A DNA stretch of 64,000 bases, from NCBI GenBank assembly GCA_003415625.1, contig PYIU01000002.1, positions 3,720,001 to 3,784,000 of the forward strand, read 5' to 3'. The notes under the pieces were generated by a model that was given only the letters and a program-made list of their open reading frames with translations, was not told where the DNA came from and did no database searches. The DNA is from Aquanectria penicillioides (taxonomy: Eukaryota; Ascomycota; Sordariomycetes; Hypocreales; Nectriaceae). Of this stretch, positions 1 through 12,700 are shown piece after piece (positions within the stretch are counted from its first letter, which is position 1; every line of letters starts with the position of its first letter). The translations under genes and the position numbers were made by a program.

Positions 1-1932
1 CGGTCTGATCGCAAGACCGCTCCGCCGCCACCGGGACGGCAAGGTCCAATCTGAAGGCGCAGAATCTTGGGAAAAAAGAAAGAGAAACTACGGCGGTTTG
101 ACGGCTGAGCGGCCCCATGGGGGCGGCGAGTGGGCAAAAAGCAATAGAAGAAGAAAAGCCAAAGAGGGAGAGAGGGGAAAGAAAAAAAAACAAAAAGCAA
201 ACCAAAATGAGATACCTATGCGACGACGGCCTTGTGGGACATGAATGGACAAATGGGGAGCTTGGTGGGATATGTTCCGCAAAACGGGGCCGTCATTACA
301 GACCACCCGCCGGGCTTTTTGAGTTTCGGCATCCATTTCTCCAGCTGGCTTGGCGCCTCATCTAGCTGCGCTCAGCCTGACGCTTTTCGAAATTGGCACT
401 ACTGCCCCGGAGAGAACGGGCTGGGTGGAGGAGGATAACGGGAAAAAACTATCCCCCGCAGTCCGACGCGGTAACGGTCCGTCAATAGTATCCCGGTCAT
501 CTCCGGCAGTTGCCTTCTTGTCGCCCAAACTTTTCCTTACTGTTCTCTCTTGTCTCAATCCTCGTTGACAGCACAGGGCAATCGAGAGATGGTGTGGAGC
601 TGCCCGCAGACCGGCGAGCTGTCATGAAGGGGGGTGGAGGGGAGGCTTGGGGTCGTGTTTTTGGGGGCGTGTGGAAGGGGTGGTTTTGAAAGGGGTATAC
701 GTGATGTGTGATATGGACACCACCTAATCCTCAATCTCATCCCATCGCCGCCAACCACGGGCCAGCTTGGGGGCCCGACTCCACGCTCCTTGCTCTCAAA
801 CCGACGCAATGACAGCTCCTAAATTACAGCACTGAGAGCAATTAAGAAATCAGTGCGGTTCCCCCAGAAGGTCCAAGAGAGATAGCATCGTACGAGGCCT
901 GGTGCCACCGACCATTCAAGGGTTGTCTGTCATGATGTTGCAATCCAGTGCCATCAAGGTATCGTTAACTCAAATATCAAAAGGGTAGCACATCAAAGAA
1001 AAAAACCAAAGGACGTTGGCATGGTTCTAGTCGAAGCTTATCACATCGTTGGGTCTGAGAAACTCTGTTTCAGATCAATTGAAAAGTAATATGTAGTTCC
1101 CAACTTTTTTTTTCAAGCCCGCTCCTTCAAGTCCGTCCGTAGACGTGCCAAAATGCACCAAAAACGCCCGCCGATGGGTATGAGTAGCAATATGAAAATG
1201 GGACCGAAAGGAAAGAACAAAAGAAAATCTTAGAAATGCCGCAATGTCGCTCGGTAACCAGCACAATGTCCATCATTTGCTCCCTCTCATCTCTAAATCC
1301 CCAAATGGAACAAGTCTCTCGAGGCCGACATGGTGGGTAGTGTCCGAGCGGGGTGGAAACGGTGAGAGAAAGCAAGCCCCCCCTCCTCTTCTAGTTGGGT
1401 TTTTTTTAAGAGAGGTCAAAGCCGCAACCTGAACTCTCCGCGTGGTGCCCTGGGCCTGCGATCCACACCTCGTGTAACCTTTTCTTCAAAACCCCCCTCT
1501 CATAGACTGTCACCGGCCGCGGCCGCGGCGTGCTCGATTAGGGAGGGCCCTGTTCCGTAATCGCCAATACTTCTTTGCTCGAGATGTTGCCGGGATTCAA
1601 GCGGATGGTCGAAGGATCGAGGCATCCTCCCACACCAAACCAAAATCGGTGTGGGCTCTCATGGGAAAAAAAAAAAAAAAAATATCCGACCCCTATGATG
1701 ACTTGCTTGGGAGAGCTTCAAGGGCAAATGACTTTGAGCAGGCCGAAATAGGGATCCTCACTGCAACACCAAATGACGCCATTTAAGACACCCAAGAGGG
1801 TTGCGATGCTCAGGGCATGCCCATCTGGCCGTATGACCCAAAAGCAAGAAGGAAAAGTTGAAAAGAAAGCTGCGTTTTCAGCTCATAGGGAGGGCAGCGG
1901 CGCCGTCAAGGCTCATGATCCACACGTTTGAT
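1..1932. other. Gene-free flank
   Basis: No convincing coding region was found here. Short open frames on both strands have no recognisable domain and overlap each other. The stretch has purine-rich patches near 140-210 and a run of A near 1665-1682. Nothing supports a gene. Confidence 0.5.
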
Positions 1933-2097
1933 TCAGCCACAGCATAGCGGGCAGCTCTCAGGCAACACGATGTAGCGTTCATGGGGTCCCTTGGGGCAGG
2001 CGTGTTTTCGGTTTCCGTCGGTGGAGGTCTTGCAAAAGTGCGTTCCAGGGTCGACGCAGGATGTGTAGATGTAGTAATTTTTTGTAAAGTCACACAT
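1933..2097 (-). CDS. Small Cys-rich protein, 54 aa, ending in a CPLCCG-type tail
   Basis: Reading the minus strand from the ATG at 2097 gives a 54-codon frame ending TGA at 1933. It starts MCDFTKNYYIYTSC and ends ESCPLCCG, with seven cysteines in all (positions 2, 14, 22, 34 and three in the tail). There is no signal peptide, so it is probably intracellular and possibly metal binding; that is inference. The style (an MCDF-type start with spaced Cys) resembles short Cys-rich proteins common in Hypocreales, from memory of the family only. Just upstream on the same strand a plausible 5'-UTR intron lies at about 2129-2199: donor GTGAGC, branch GCTAAC, acceptor GCAG. This supports real transcription. 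Function unknown. The overlapping 71-aa frame on the same strand is its out-of-phase shadow. Confidence 0.68.
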   Translation of the reverse strand: MCDFTKNYYIYTSCVDPGTHFCKTSTDGNRKHACPKGPHERYIVLPESCPLCCG

Positions 2098-3327
2098 GAT
2101 TCTTAGTCGTCAGCGACCTGGCTGAAGACTGCGATGGTTTTGTTAGCGTTGTGTGGTGTTGTGGCTGGCCTGGCCACTTTCCAGAAAGGGCAAGCTCACC
2201 AACAGGTCGGTCGTAACTTGTAAGGGTCGGAAAAAAGAGTGGAGTAGAGTGCGGCGTCGAGGGCACCTTGCGTTTGGGAAAAGCAGAGGGGGAAGCAAGG
2301 GGAGGGGGGATGAAGATTTATTGATGACGGGGAAATAATGGGTATTGCAGCAGCATGCCTCGTGGTGGCGATAAAATAAATAAAAAAAAGAGACCGAGTG
2401 AAGAAACGAGAAATTGAGCGCCGGTAGATGGAGTCGAAGGGAGGTCAGGAGGAAGCAAGCAAGCTTTTGAAGTGGGCGGCGCGATAGCGTATATAGGTCT
2501 GTCTGGTCTATTCAGATACGAAGGATGAAGGAGGAGGAGGAGGGGTTTATACTGAGAACAAGATGAGAGACAGACGGGCTATATCAGGGCATAGGGATGC
2601 TTAAAAAAGCATGATGAAAGGGAAGGGGAGGGTGGGGTGGGAAGAGGCGTGTGGTTTTGGATGGAGGAGTGTTGGAGATGGTGGTGGTGGTAGCGGAGGA
2701 GGAGGAGGAAGCGGACACCGGGTTCCTAAGACACGGCGGCCGAGATGAGACGCTACGGCGGGCTGCCGGTGCCGTATGGCCAGGAGGGCAATGGAAATCG
2801 CCCTGGCCCTTGCTGGCCCATGTCCGGACGGAGCAATGACGCCTGTTTGCAATATGAGAAAAGGGATAGGATGCCAAAGCAAATGTGTCCACGGAGTGGT
2901 CCGGCGTTGGGTCGGAGTTGGGGTTGGGGGATTCGTTTGTGAAGCTACGGAAGCCCATGTACCATTTCCGACAGGCTGCCGGGGCCCTTTCGAGCACCGA
3001 ACAGCTCCTCGCTCGTGGCTCGAGGTACGGGCTGCAAGTTCAGACCACTCCTCGTGCATTTCCTGCTCGGCCGGCACAAGTGGGTTCGTTCGACGTCGAG
3101 GAGCTGGTGGGGGGTCAGGAAAATTAGCCCTTTTTTCCCCTTCCAATTCTTGAACGACTGGGGCCTACTAGCAAGCGCAACGGCCGTGGTACCAGGAGCC
3201 GACGTACCCTCAGACGTTGGCGCGGGCCCGGGCTCGGGCTCTGGCGTTGCTGGTGTCTTCTGGTCTGGCTCTGGCTCTGTTCCTTGTTGGGCGCGCTGGA
3301 CTATTTCGGGTGCCAAATGCGAACATA

Positions 3328-3343
3328 CCCCCCCCCCCCCCCC
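3328..3343. repeat. C16 homopolymer
   Basis: An uninterrupted run of 16 C lies in gene-free DNA. Its length is likely to be unreliable. Confidence 0.9.
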
Positions 3344-6300
3344 TTCTTCTACCTCTCAGGCCGACCCCTTGTCACCATCTCATCCCATGCCCATTGACCT
3401 TCAGAAGCCCGCCAGCGCGCGCGAAAGCTCGCACGCACCATCAGCCCGCAGCCCTGGCAGCGACCCATGCACCACAATGGCCTGCCGGTCGTGGCTGCAT
3501 GTGTGCGTACGGCTCTGTACTGTATGGAGGTAGATAGATTGGTTGGTAACTAGTAGAAATCTGTACGTACCTGCTTCCAAATCTCCCGTCTGGGACCTTG
3601 TTCCATGGCAGGGCGAGCTTCGTTCATGGGTGACCGTGGATGGAGATTTCAGTCAGTTCTCGGTAGACGTACTACGCACAGGACACGGACTGATGGGGCC
3701 CAGAGTAGGCCCGTTCATCAATGAAGGCATTCCGCTGCCTCGCCTCGCTTCACTTTGCCCCATCCTTAATGTCGCTGCCGTCGTCGTCAACGATGAAGAT
3801 TCAATAACCCAAACCTGGACCTTTAGAGGTACTTACTTTCCCTTCAGCAGCCGCAGCCGCAGCCGCAGCCGGGGAAGAGCGGGAATTTGCGCACTGTGTG
3901 TACCGGTATATTGGAGGACCGAATCGTGAACTGGGGACGTTGAGACGGCGTCCGGATGGCGCCAACGATGGGAACACCTCAAACTCAGTGGGGTGGGATT
4001 CCAGCATCCACACGCTATCCGAAGCGTCCGACTTGACTTTTCCGCTGACTGATGATACCATCATACCATGGATTCCACGCCTCGGGCCTGAATCCGGAGG
4101 GCAAACGCCACCGCGGGAATCTATGCCCCAGCGAAAGGCCATGGGTGGGACTTTGGGTTTGGCAGGCAGTGAGTCTGACAGGTACATGTACTACCGATTC
4201 CGTCCTTTGAAAACACCACCGTACTCCGTGCAGTCCGTCGCAATCATAGAGTGTGAGTTCACGGTCCGGCGTCTTGTTGGCTCCCGGAACTTGACCCGCT
4301 GGAGGATTCGGGGCTTTAGATGCTATGGAACCCTGTTGACGCGACTACCTTGTTGCCCAATGTTCATTGGGATGAGGTCATGACATCTCTGCCTATCACC
4401 TCATGAGTTGGCTATCAAGGCCATCAATCCCACCCTAACATAGCCATGACGATCCTCGCCAAACCCTTGAGGTTGCACGTCGATACAAGTGCCGGCAGTG
4501 CATGCAACGGCATGAGACCCGTGAACCCGGAAGGACAGATCATGATTGCCCAACAGCTTCGCGTCCACGTCCGCTCGACCGTCGACCCCTCCGTCAGCTC
4601 TAGAGGCAAACACAAGGGGGCGCTAGTGCCATGTGGTGTTGGGAAACCTGCAGGGCTGTGCTTCTTCAGCCCGTTATTGAAGGGGAGCAAAGTGCACTTA
4701 GTTCCTGCCAGCCCAATCGCGGGTTACCCCGTTGCCGATACCTGTTGCCGATGTTTTAGGGACTCATGCTCATGCTCATGAGAGCTAAAGCGAAGAAGAC
4801 ACACGATGGTCGGTCTCGCCCACGCATGCTCATTGGACTGGGAAACGACTGGGTCGGGTACGTAGTTTGAGGTGATTCCTAGGATCCAGGTCCCTCCAAC
4901 TTCAATATTTGGGATTTTCACAGGCTCATATGGTGGTGGAGCAAAACTGGGGTGGATTGCGTAAAGTGGACGGCCCGTCCGTCATCGCAGTGTTCTCGTT
5001 GGCCTAATTTCTCCCAAGTCGCTCAAGGCAGCCGTGGATCCCTAATTCTTCTGGCCCTGGAAGGAACGAAGAGAGCGCCCTTCCTTTGACGGGTCCTATA
5101 TGCTGCACATGCAGAGGGCTCCGTTTCTCCGTGTGCCTCAGTGTGCGCCGCCATTCCATCAGCATTCCTTGGCCTTGCAAACATCCGGATATACATACCT
5201 ACTCTTTACCCAACTAGGTATCTCAGGTAGGTAGGTATCAGATAGCACATAGGTACAGAGGTGCTTGGTCAAGGAGGTGATAAACGTGGCTACTCTCCAG
5301 GCTAGCGTGCACAACCACTCAAATCACCAACTCGGGTTGGCAAGTACGGACGGAGCACCCTGCGGCACAACAATGTCTTCTCTGGGCGATGCATGTAGAT
5401 CGCCCGCCATGCCCATTATCGACGGCCGCTGCCCTAGGGATGGCCTCGTGGCACTTGGCGACTTAGTGAGGTACAATTTCCATATGGCCAATTTACCCTC
5501 CCCACGCCAAACAACCTTCCTGCATTGCCTCATCCACTTGCCACGTTTTCCTTTTGGTCACTGCATCCATCGCCTATACACACCATGCCTATACCACATG
5601 CCCCAAGCAGCTAGTCTCCGGGACGCCTTGGCCCCTTGCAAAACAACCCCGTCGCTTCTTTTCGTGGCGGCAGCTGCATGTTTCCTACATCTACATGAAG
5701 CACGGGGTCAAACCATGAGAGGGAGCTAATTACCCCATCACGAAGCGACGACACAGCGTTATCCCAACTCGCGAGAGATGAATTGTCTCCTTGGTAATTA
5801 ACTCTCCAACTGAGTTTGCAACCCCTCACATCCCACATTTCTGTCCCCTCGCCCCCCTGGTCGTCGGTTGCCTGTATCGTGTTCAGGGTCAGGCCCAAGC
5901 ACGTCGATCAGCAAAACCTCGCAGCTGACTTGCCGTCACCCATGCGCTCATTCCGTACTCCTCCCTCGTCACCAAGCAGGGATATCGCTCAATGCTCTCC
6001 ACATCGCCCAAAAAGACGATGCGGCGAGGTCCCACCAGCTCGAAACTCTCGGCGTAAATCCCCTGCTATTATTCCCCCAAGGCATGAGGGTGTATCCGTT
6101 CGCCGACCTGTCACTCAAGCCCAAATCTGGGGTGATGCCCTGAACCATTTGGCCCTCGTACTCTCCACCAACATGTGACAACCAGGGCCGAGCTATGGCC
6201 CGGGTACCTACAGTTATTTGCTACCCGAGTGTGCCTTGCCCCGTCAGCCCTAGCCTGCACCTCGCCGCGCGACCCCACGCAATGGCTGTGTCTTTTTGGG

Positions 6301-7847
6301 CAAGGTCCTGGGTTGTCGTCCCGGCTCTTGTCGACCAAGATTTGGGTGCCCTTGGTTCCGAACCACTCACGAGTCCATGATCCTGACCGGCCAAGACGGC
6401 TTTTCGGCTTTCGAGCAGGGTTGCCATGACCTACTGCACTCCGATACATATGGATATGAACCATGATCTCTTCAGGCTTCTACGAGTCCCCAAGGCAAGT
6501 CTGTATGATGCGTTCTTTCCAGGTTCTCGATTCATGGGTCAAGCTTGATATTCCGGGCTCAAAGCTCAGGGACGACCTAGCGAAGCGCCCCGCATCCGAC
6601 TAGGGTGAGAGGGTCCTTGGCGCTACGCGTGCCGTTTGACATGCATCGCCAGGAGCCGCAAAAAGAAAGCCTCGATGCTTCCAAACTCTCTTGGGAAGCG
6701 ATAAAGTGGGTTGATACACCAGAACCCTCGTGGCCAAACGGGACATGGAGCGAGCCGCCTGGAGAGCCGCACCATGGCCGGGCCTTGCAAATCGTTCGAT
6801 GCAGCCACAGCCGAGTATCGCATGGCTTTTTTAACCATGCAGAAGATCAGCAGCTTGGGGCCTTGGGCAAGCTGAATGCTACCTCCTCTCCGATGTCTCG
6901 TTTCACATGCAGACATGGACGACGTTCGCTTCCAAACTACGGATACAGGCCATCACCCTTCTTTGCTAGGCCGGGGGTCCCTCCCTTCCCGGAACCGGGG
7001 ACGGGGAGGGTATTCGGACACTGCACAATATCTTGATGAGATCTATATGCATGCATGCCAGGCTGTGCCGCCCGGGGGTTTGGTAGACGCGGCTTTCGGC
7101 TGGGACGAAGCTTCATACGATTCCCAGTGCCTGTATCGAATCATGATATCTTCAGAGGGAAGGGCGGGTACACGTCCCATGTTCCTAAGGACGCGTGTGC
7201 ATGCATTATGAGCAGACTGAGACTGAGCAAACAAAGCCGTCAACTTGAGTGACCACACGCCTGCAAGGATCCGCCCCTGCCTCCAAGTTTACTGTATGTA
7301 CGGGTGCCGGATGATCACCCGATGGCACTCACCCGGAGAGTTGTTGGTGACGGGCTGGCGCCAAGATCTCCCCAAAGCTGCCGATGCTTCATTCGACATG
7401 ACGCGAGGGCAGGGGGGGAACAGGGCTCTACCAAAACCGCCGTCGTGGGCCCAACCCACCACTACTGTTTCCCTCTCCTTGCCACAGCATATTAGTCTTC
7501 CGCACTCTGGTGGTTCGCCCAGTTTATCCTCGGGATATCAGCGACGGCGCCAGCAACTAGCTTGCCCCAAGCACCGAGGCGAACCTTTCCTCAACCCGCA
7601 GAAACTTCCATTCGGTCGAAACCCCTGTCCACAATGTGGGCTTTTGAGGCCATGCCAAGGCCCAAATTAGCGTTGGGGCCGCGTGGTGTTTCGAGATGGA
7701 GCTAAAAACCACGGTACAACCGTTCATAGTATGTACCTCCACTTTCACCCGTCTCTGGGTATTTTGCCAACTCAAGGGGCCAACTACGAACTCGAGAGGT
7801 CAATCATCGACATAATTTTAGCTTTGTGATTCAATCTTCGGGTCAAC

Positions 7848-7869
7848 GGGGACGGGGACGGGGACGGGG
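7848..7869 (+). repeat. GGGGAC tandem repeat / G-quadruplex motif
   Basis: Four GGGG tracts are separated by identical two-base AC loops, followed by AC and a further GG. This is a textbook pattern for a compact four-layer G-quadruplex on the plus strand. It lies in gene-free DNA roughly 1.9 kb upstream of the ssk2 start, so no gene link is implied. Confidence 0.85.
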
Positions 7870-9794
7870 ACGGAGAAATTTTCCCCGATATTGGTCAGCT
7901 AGACTGTTGGAATATTCTCGCGCAGTTAACCACCTTTCCCCATGTCGATCAATGCACAGCCGTCTCCATCTCCCTAGCGCGCCTTTGACGAGCCTTGGTT
8001 TCTGGGACCAGATGCACTTCAGCCACGTGCAAAACTACGTCTACGAGGTCTGTGTCCTGGACACGAGGGTCGGAGCGAATGAAAACGATCAATTTATTCT
8101 TTCTGTTGACATTGTTTTGTCCAACGACTTGCCTCGGAAATCATTCATCCCCAGCTCCTCTTCTTCTAGCCCTCACCTTGCCATAATCTGCTGGCCACGC
8201 GGGGTCAAAGCGCCCTCCTTAGTTTCACCTAGCTTAGTCTGTTAAGTACCTAAGGGCGGCTTAGACTGTGCCTGCGGTTGTGAATGGCACCAACCGACTT
8301 AAGTTACGACGACCCCAGAAACTCCAAGAGCGCTACTACTGGATGCATTTCGGATCGTTCATACCCGACAACGAGAACGAATGTGGCTTGCTTAGCGTAT
8401 TAGTAACATCTTGGCCGATGGATTATTGAGAACGGCTAAACTCATCGGTGTCTGCACATTAGCTTTTCTGCTGGAAGAAACAAAGGCATCAAATGGCTTA
8501 TTCTATATCAACCGCCGAGTTACATCTAGTTTTTGTATGAAGATCCGCTGCCACGTGAAAACCAGCCCAACTCCTTCTTAGGGCCTTCTGAACTTCTGCA
8601 ACAATCGTGCCTCATGCTCGCCGCTCTATTCAATGCAACGTTGTAGGAATAAGATACCATGCTTTGGTGGAGAGAATCTTAATCAGCGCGCTCCGGCTTC
8701 TGCATCGAAGAACGGCTAGACTACGGCCAAGCTGCGCCCCGTCCCGTCTACCCGTCTAGTTTCTCACAGGATGTGAGTGTGGTCAATCCACCTTGTTGGG
8801 CTCCCAGGATATGGGTTCACATGTGCGATACCATTCCTTCGTCCGGGCACGCATAAGGTTACGGTCGAGACAAGCTAAGCCTCAGGGCGACGTCTAGATT
8901 GATAGCCGAAGGGTTTTCTCTCCACATGGCTAAAGTATAGTCTGCATCAGTTCGACAGCTAAGGAATCCATGCGTCATGCATCTTCACTTATCAAGCTGC
9001 AGGGTAGTTCGTCGGGTCTAAGGAACTACCAGGTTTGGGATCTACCGACGGCATATCCTTCCCCCTCGTCTTGGTAAGAAGTGCCGGAATACCCTGTATC
9101 CTTCGTTTCGTAACCTATTATTGCAAGCAGCAGTAGCTTTGAATGTTGGCATCAAGGCTAACTCAAAGCTAGGAGAGACACATGTATTGAAGATCAGAGA
9201 AAAGTATACACATATTTTTTTCTCTCTATTTTCGGAATAAAAATATTCAACATAATTAATTATCCAGATATAGTTTCTTGATTGATGGCACATTCCCACT
9301 AATAACGCTGCTGGACGTGGATGGAAGAATGTACTGGGTAGGGGCCAGATATCCGCCACATTTCGAGTCAACTTGATGGCGTGCACCGCCACCACCCAAG
9401 CCATGCACCCGCCACACGAACTCCTCACCCCATTTCGCCATCCAAGCCACTTGTGCGGAAACTGGCCAATCAAAAACGCACAAGCCTCACTACGCCGTAA
9501 ATTTACCTTGGTCGCAAGCAGCTGGGTTTATCGAGCCCGATTCAACCACTCGATTTGAGGCATCATGATCCTCCAATAGAGCTCTCCTCCAGCTTCATGC
9601 CCCCTCACTCCATGGCCATCTTCGATTCATCATAATCACCACGTGGGGACCTCGAGTATCGGCGCCTCCATCTCCCACATGCTGCATTCCATCGCTTCCG
9701 TCGACACCGTTTCTGCGATCCAGCTCAGACGCGGTGCTGAGGGGCCATCAGTTTCCACCTCCACCCTGGTGCTGGCCGGACACGATCCATCACG

Positions 9795-12700
9795 ATGAGC
9801 GACTCCTCGCCGCGAGCTGTCCGTTTCTCGGGCACCGAAGAGGAGGCCCGTACCGAAAAGACCAAGAGCCATCGACGCGAGGCTTCTGGCGAATCCAATG
9901 GCGACCCACACGCCATCGAACGCCAGGATGAGCTGGGCACGCTCACTCGATACTCCGACAGCGGGAGCCATACCGGATCGTTGTCATCGCTTCCTCCTGG
10001 AACATTGATTAATGGTGCACCAAAAGGCCAGCGCAATAGCGCTGGTGACGAAGCCGCGCCCTATGCAAACGGAAACTGGCCGCAACGGCCCTTGGGCCCG
10101 GCCAGAACACCATCGAGCACGTACAATCCCGCCCCGTCGAGAATGCCTGGCTATCCCCAAGCGACACCAGTTTTTACCGAATCCATGCGATCATCATCCA
10201 AGACACGACCGCGACAGGGTGATAGTAGGTTTCGGGCACAGGAACGAGCTTACGTGCAGAAGCTTCGACAAGACTACTCTGGCGAGTACTTTGCATCGTA
10301 TCCGGGTATGAGCGGAAACGATTCGGACTCCGAAGGGGAGACCCCGTCGTCCGAGGGGCCATTCGATGACCGATTCGATCAAGAAACGATCATGTTTTAT
10401 GGCAACGACAATCTCCAACCAACCGACGAGGACCTCAAAGACCCGGAGAACCGGGAAAGACTAGAATGGCACGGAATGCTGGAGGCTGTCTTGACTGGAG
10501 ATGTTGTTCGTCAGGAGAAGAAGAGATTGATTGGATCGTCTGACCAACAAGTTGGCAAGACAGCACACAAGTCCGAACTGTGGCTGGGTATACGTTCCAA
10601 AGCATGCGGAAGGCATGTCCCCGTCCAGAGACGCATGGTTGAAGAAGCTCGATCTTCACTCGACCGTACCTTGGAAGAGATTATAAATTTCCAAGTCAAG
10701 GGTGTGAGCGAAGTTGGGAAGCCTCCATATGAGCAAGTCAAGGCCATGGTGGAGAAGATCGAGCAGTGCGAGTGCTTGTATCCTTCCTGGCAGTCCCTGG
10801 CCGCGGAGCACAAGGCTGCTAACTCTCCCGCCTTCAAAGAAGCTCACGAGGCCATCTTGTCATGGTACAACACCAACGAGATGATCAACACGGAGCTAGC
10901 TATCTTGAAGAAGTGGGTTGGAAACGATGAACTCGACTTCTCCAGAACGAAACAACGCTCCCCAGCTGTGAATGGCATTAGCAACGACGAGACATCATTC
11001 CTCGATAGGCTGATGAAAGAGGACGGGCTCCAATCACTATATGACGAAGACGAGAACACTACCCAGAAGGGAATGCTTGTCCCAATATCCACAATCATTA
11101 GCAAAGCCAAGGACACTTTGATCAGGAATTCAGCACCGTTCCGTAAACGTCACTTGCCTCCGTACCTGGAAGAGCTTCTTACACTAATCAGCTTTCCTTC
11201 GCGCCTCATCGAAGAAATCACCAAGACCCGTCTTGCTTATGCTAGGAGAGTTAAGGAATCTGCTCAGCAAAACCCCCTCATGCAAGACCAAATGATTTCC
11301 CAGTTTCAGCTTCTCCTCAAGTTTGCCATTCGAATCAAACTTGAGTGTACGTCTATTGCTAATCCGGAGCCTGGCTGGGATCTCCCCCCTTGCATCGACG
11401 AGTCTTTTGACCAGGTTGTCCTGGACGCATTGAAATATTATTTCAAGATGCTCAACTGGAAGCTCAGTGGCAATAAGAACACTTTCAAAGAAGCAGAACT
11501 TCTTTTCCAAGAGTGGGATTTTGCCAATGAGATTGGAGGCCACCTATACCGTGGTCATATTGAAGTCGCCGAGCAATTTAGTTCTCTCACTTTCAAGGCC
11601 TTGAATCGGTTGAGCCAAACGTTCGAAAAGGAACTGCAGGTGAAGCCCAAGGAAAGCGCAGCGGAGCTGAGCAAGCGGTACAAGGCATGTTTAGACTCGG
11701 TCCGTATCCGCCAGAGGATGCTCCAGCGATTTACGCGAATGCTGAGCGAAAACTACGAACATGCCTCGGATTTTAGCATCTCATTCCCCCGGAGACGATG
11801 CAAAAGTTTTATGATCAGCTCGTTGCATCTGGCCACTTCCAGTTAGACACGGGCAACTTTGAACAAGACAACAATACCTACGTGATTGCATCTCCAGAGC
11901 TTCGTGGACGTCTTGAAGATATACAAAGCATGATGGCCGTCACATTCAAGGACCAATTTTCTGAGGATCTAGGAGACCAATACTTGCTAGTCCTCAGGCC
12001 AGAAGATCCCCTGAACTGGTTTGGAGAGGTTATCCCTGTGACCCTGCGTGAGCAAAGTATCGACCTGAAGAGAGGCCACATCCGGCTCTGTGCCACTAGC
12101 TCACAGGCTTTGTCCAACGCACGGCATGCCTTCCTCGATGCTGTCGATATGCACGTCGACCTTGTGCAGGAATCGCGATCAAACATCCACAAAGTCAATA
12201 CCAGATTAACCGAGCTGAGGAAGGTCGCCTACAAGCTTTCCAATACGTTTATGGACAGCGTCGAAATTATCCGAAAGCAAACTGTTGGGAAAGATTGCCA
12301 AGAACTTATTCAGACATGCTTCGTTTATGCAACAGAATTCGGTCAGCGATCGTTGCTTTACATGGATAGCAATAGGCGACAGATGAACAATCTCAAGTTG
12401 ACCAAGCTAGCTCTGGACTGGATTAGCTTCATATGCGACGACTGTATAGCGTCGGATCGAAAGACGTTTCGCTGGGCTGTTCTTGCTCTCGAGTTTGCCA
12501 TGGGCATGACACTGGGACGGCATATTCTCGCCCTCGGCGAGGATGAGTATGCTAAGCTCCGAACCAAAGTCGCCGGCTGTATGTCCCTACTCATTTCACA
12601 CTTCGACATCATGGGTGCCAGGTCAAACTTGGCTGCCCAAGCCGAGAAGGAGAGGATCGAAGCTCTTGTGGGACAGTTCCGGAAACTGGATAAGAATAGA

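Larger units (their letters stand above)
2200..9794. other. Long gene-free region
   Basis: About 7.6 kb with no recognisable protein. Open frames of 130-180 codons occur, for example at 2601-3146 (-), 3898-4383 (+) and 5265-5729 (+). They lack domains and overlap frames on the other strand. The region holds a C16 run at 3328-3343, a G-quadruplex motif at 7848-7869, several TAGGTA-type short repeats around 5205-5260, and an AT-rich patch at about 9195-9275. It may contain regulatory DNA or unannotated non-coding transcripts; none can be supported. Confidence 0.5.
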
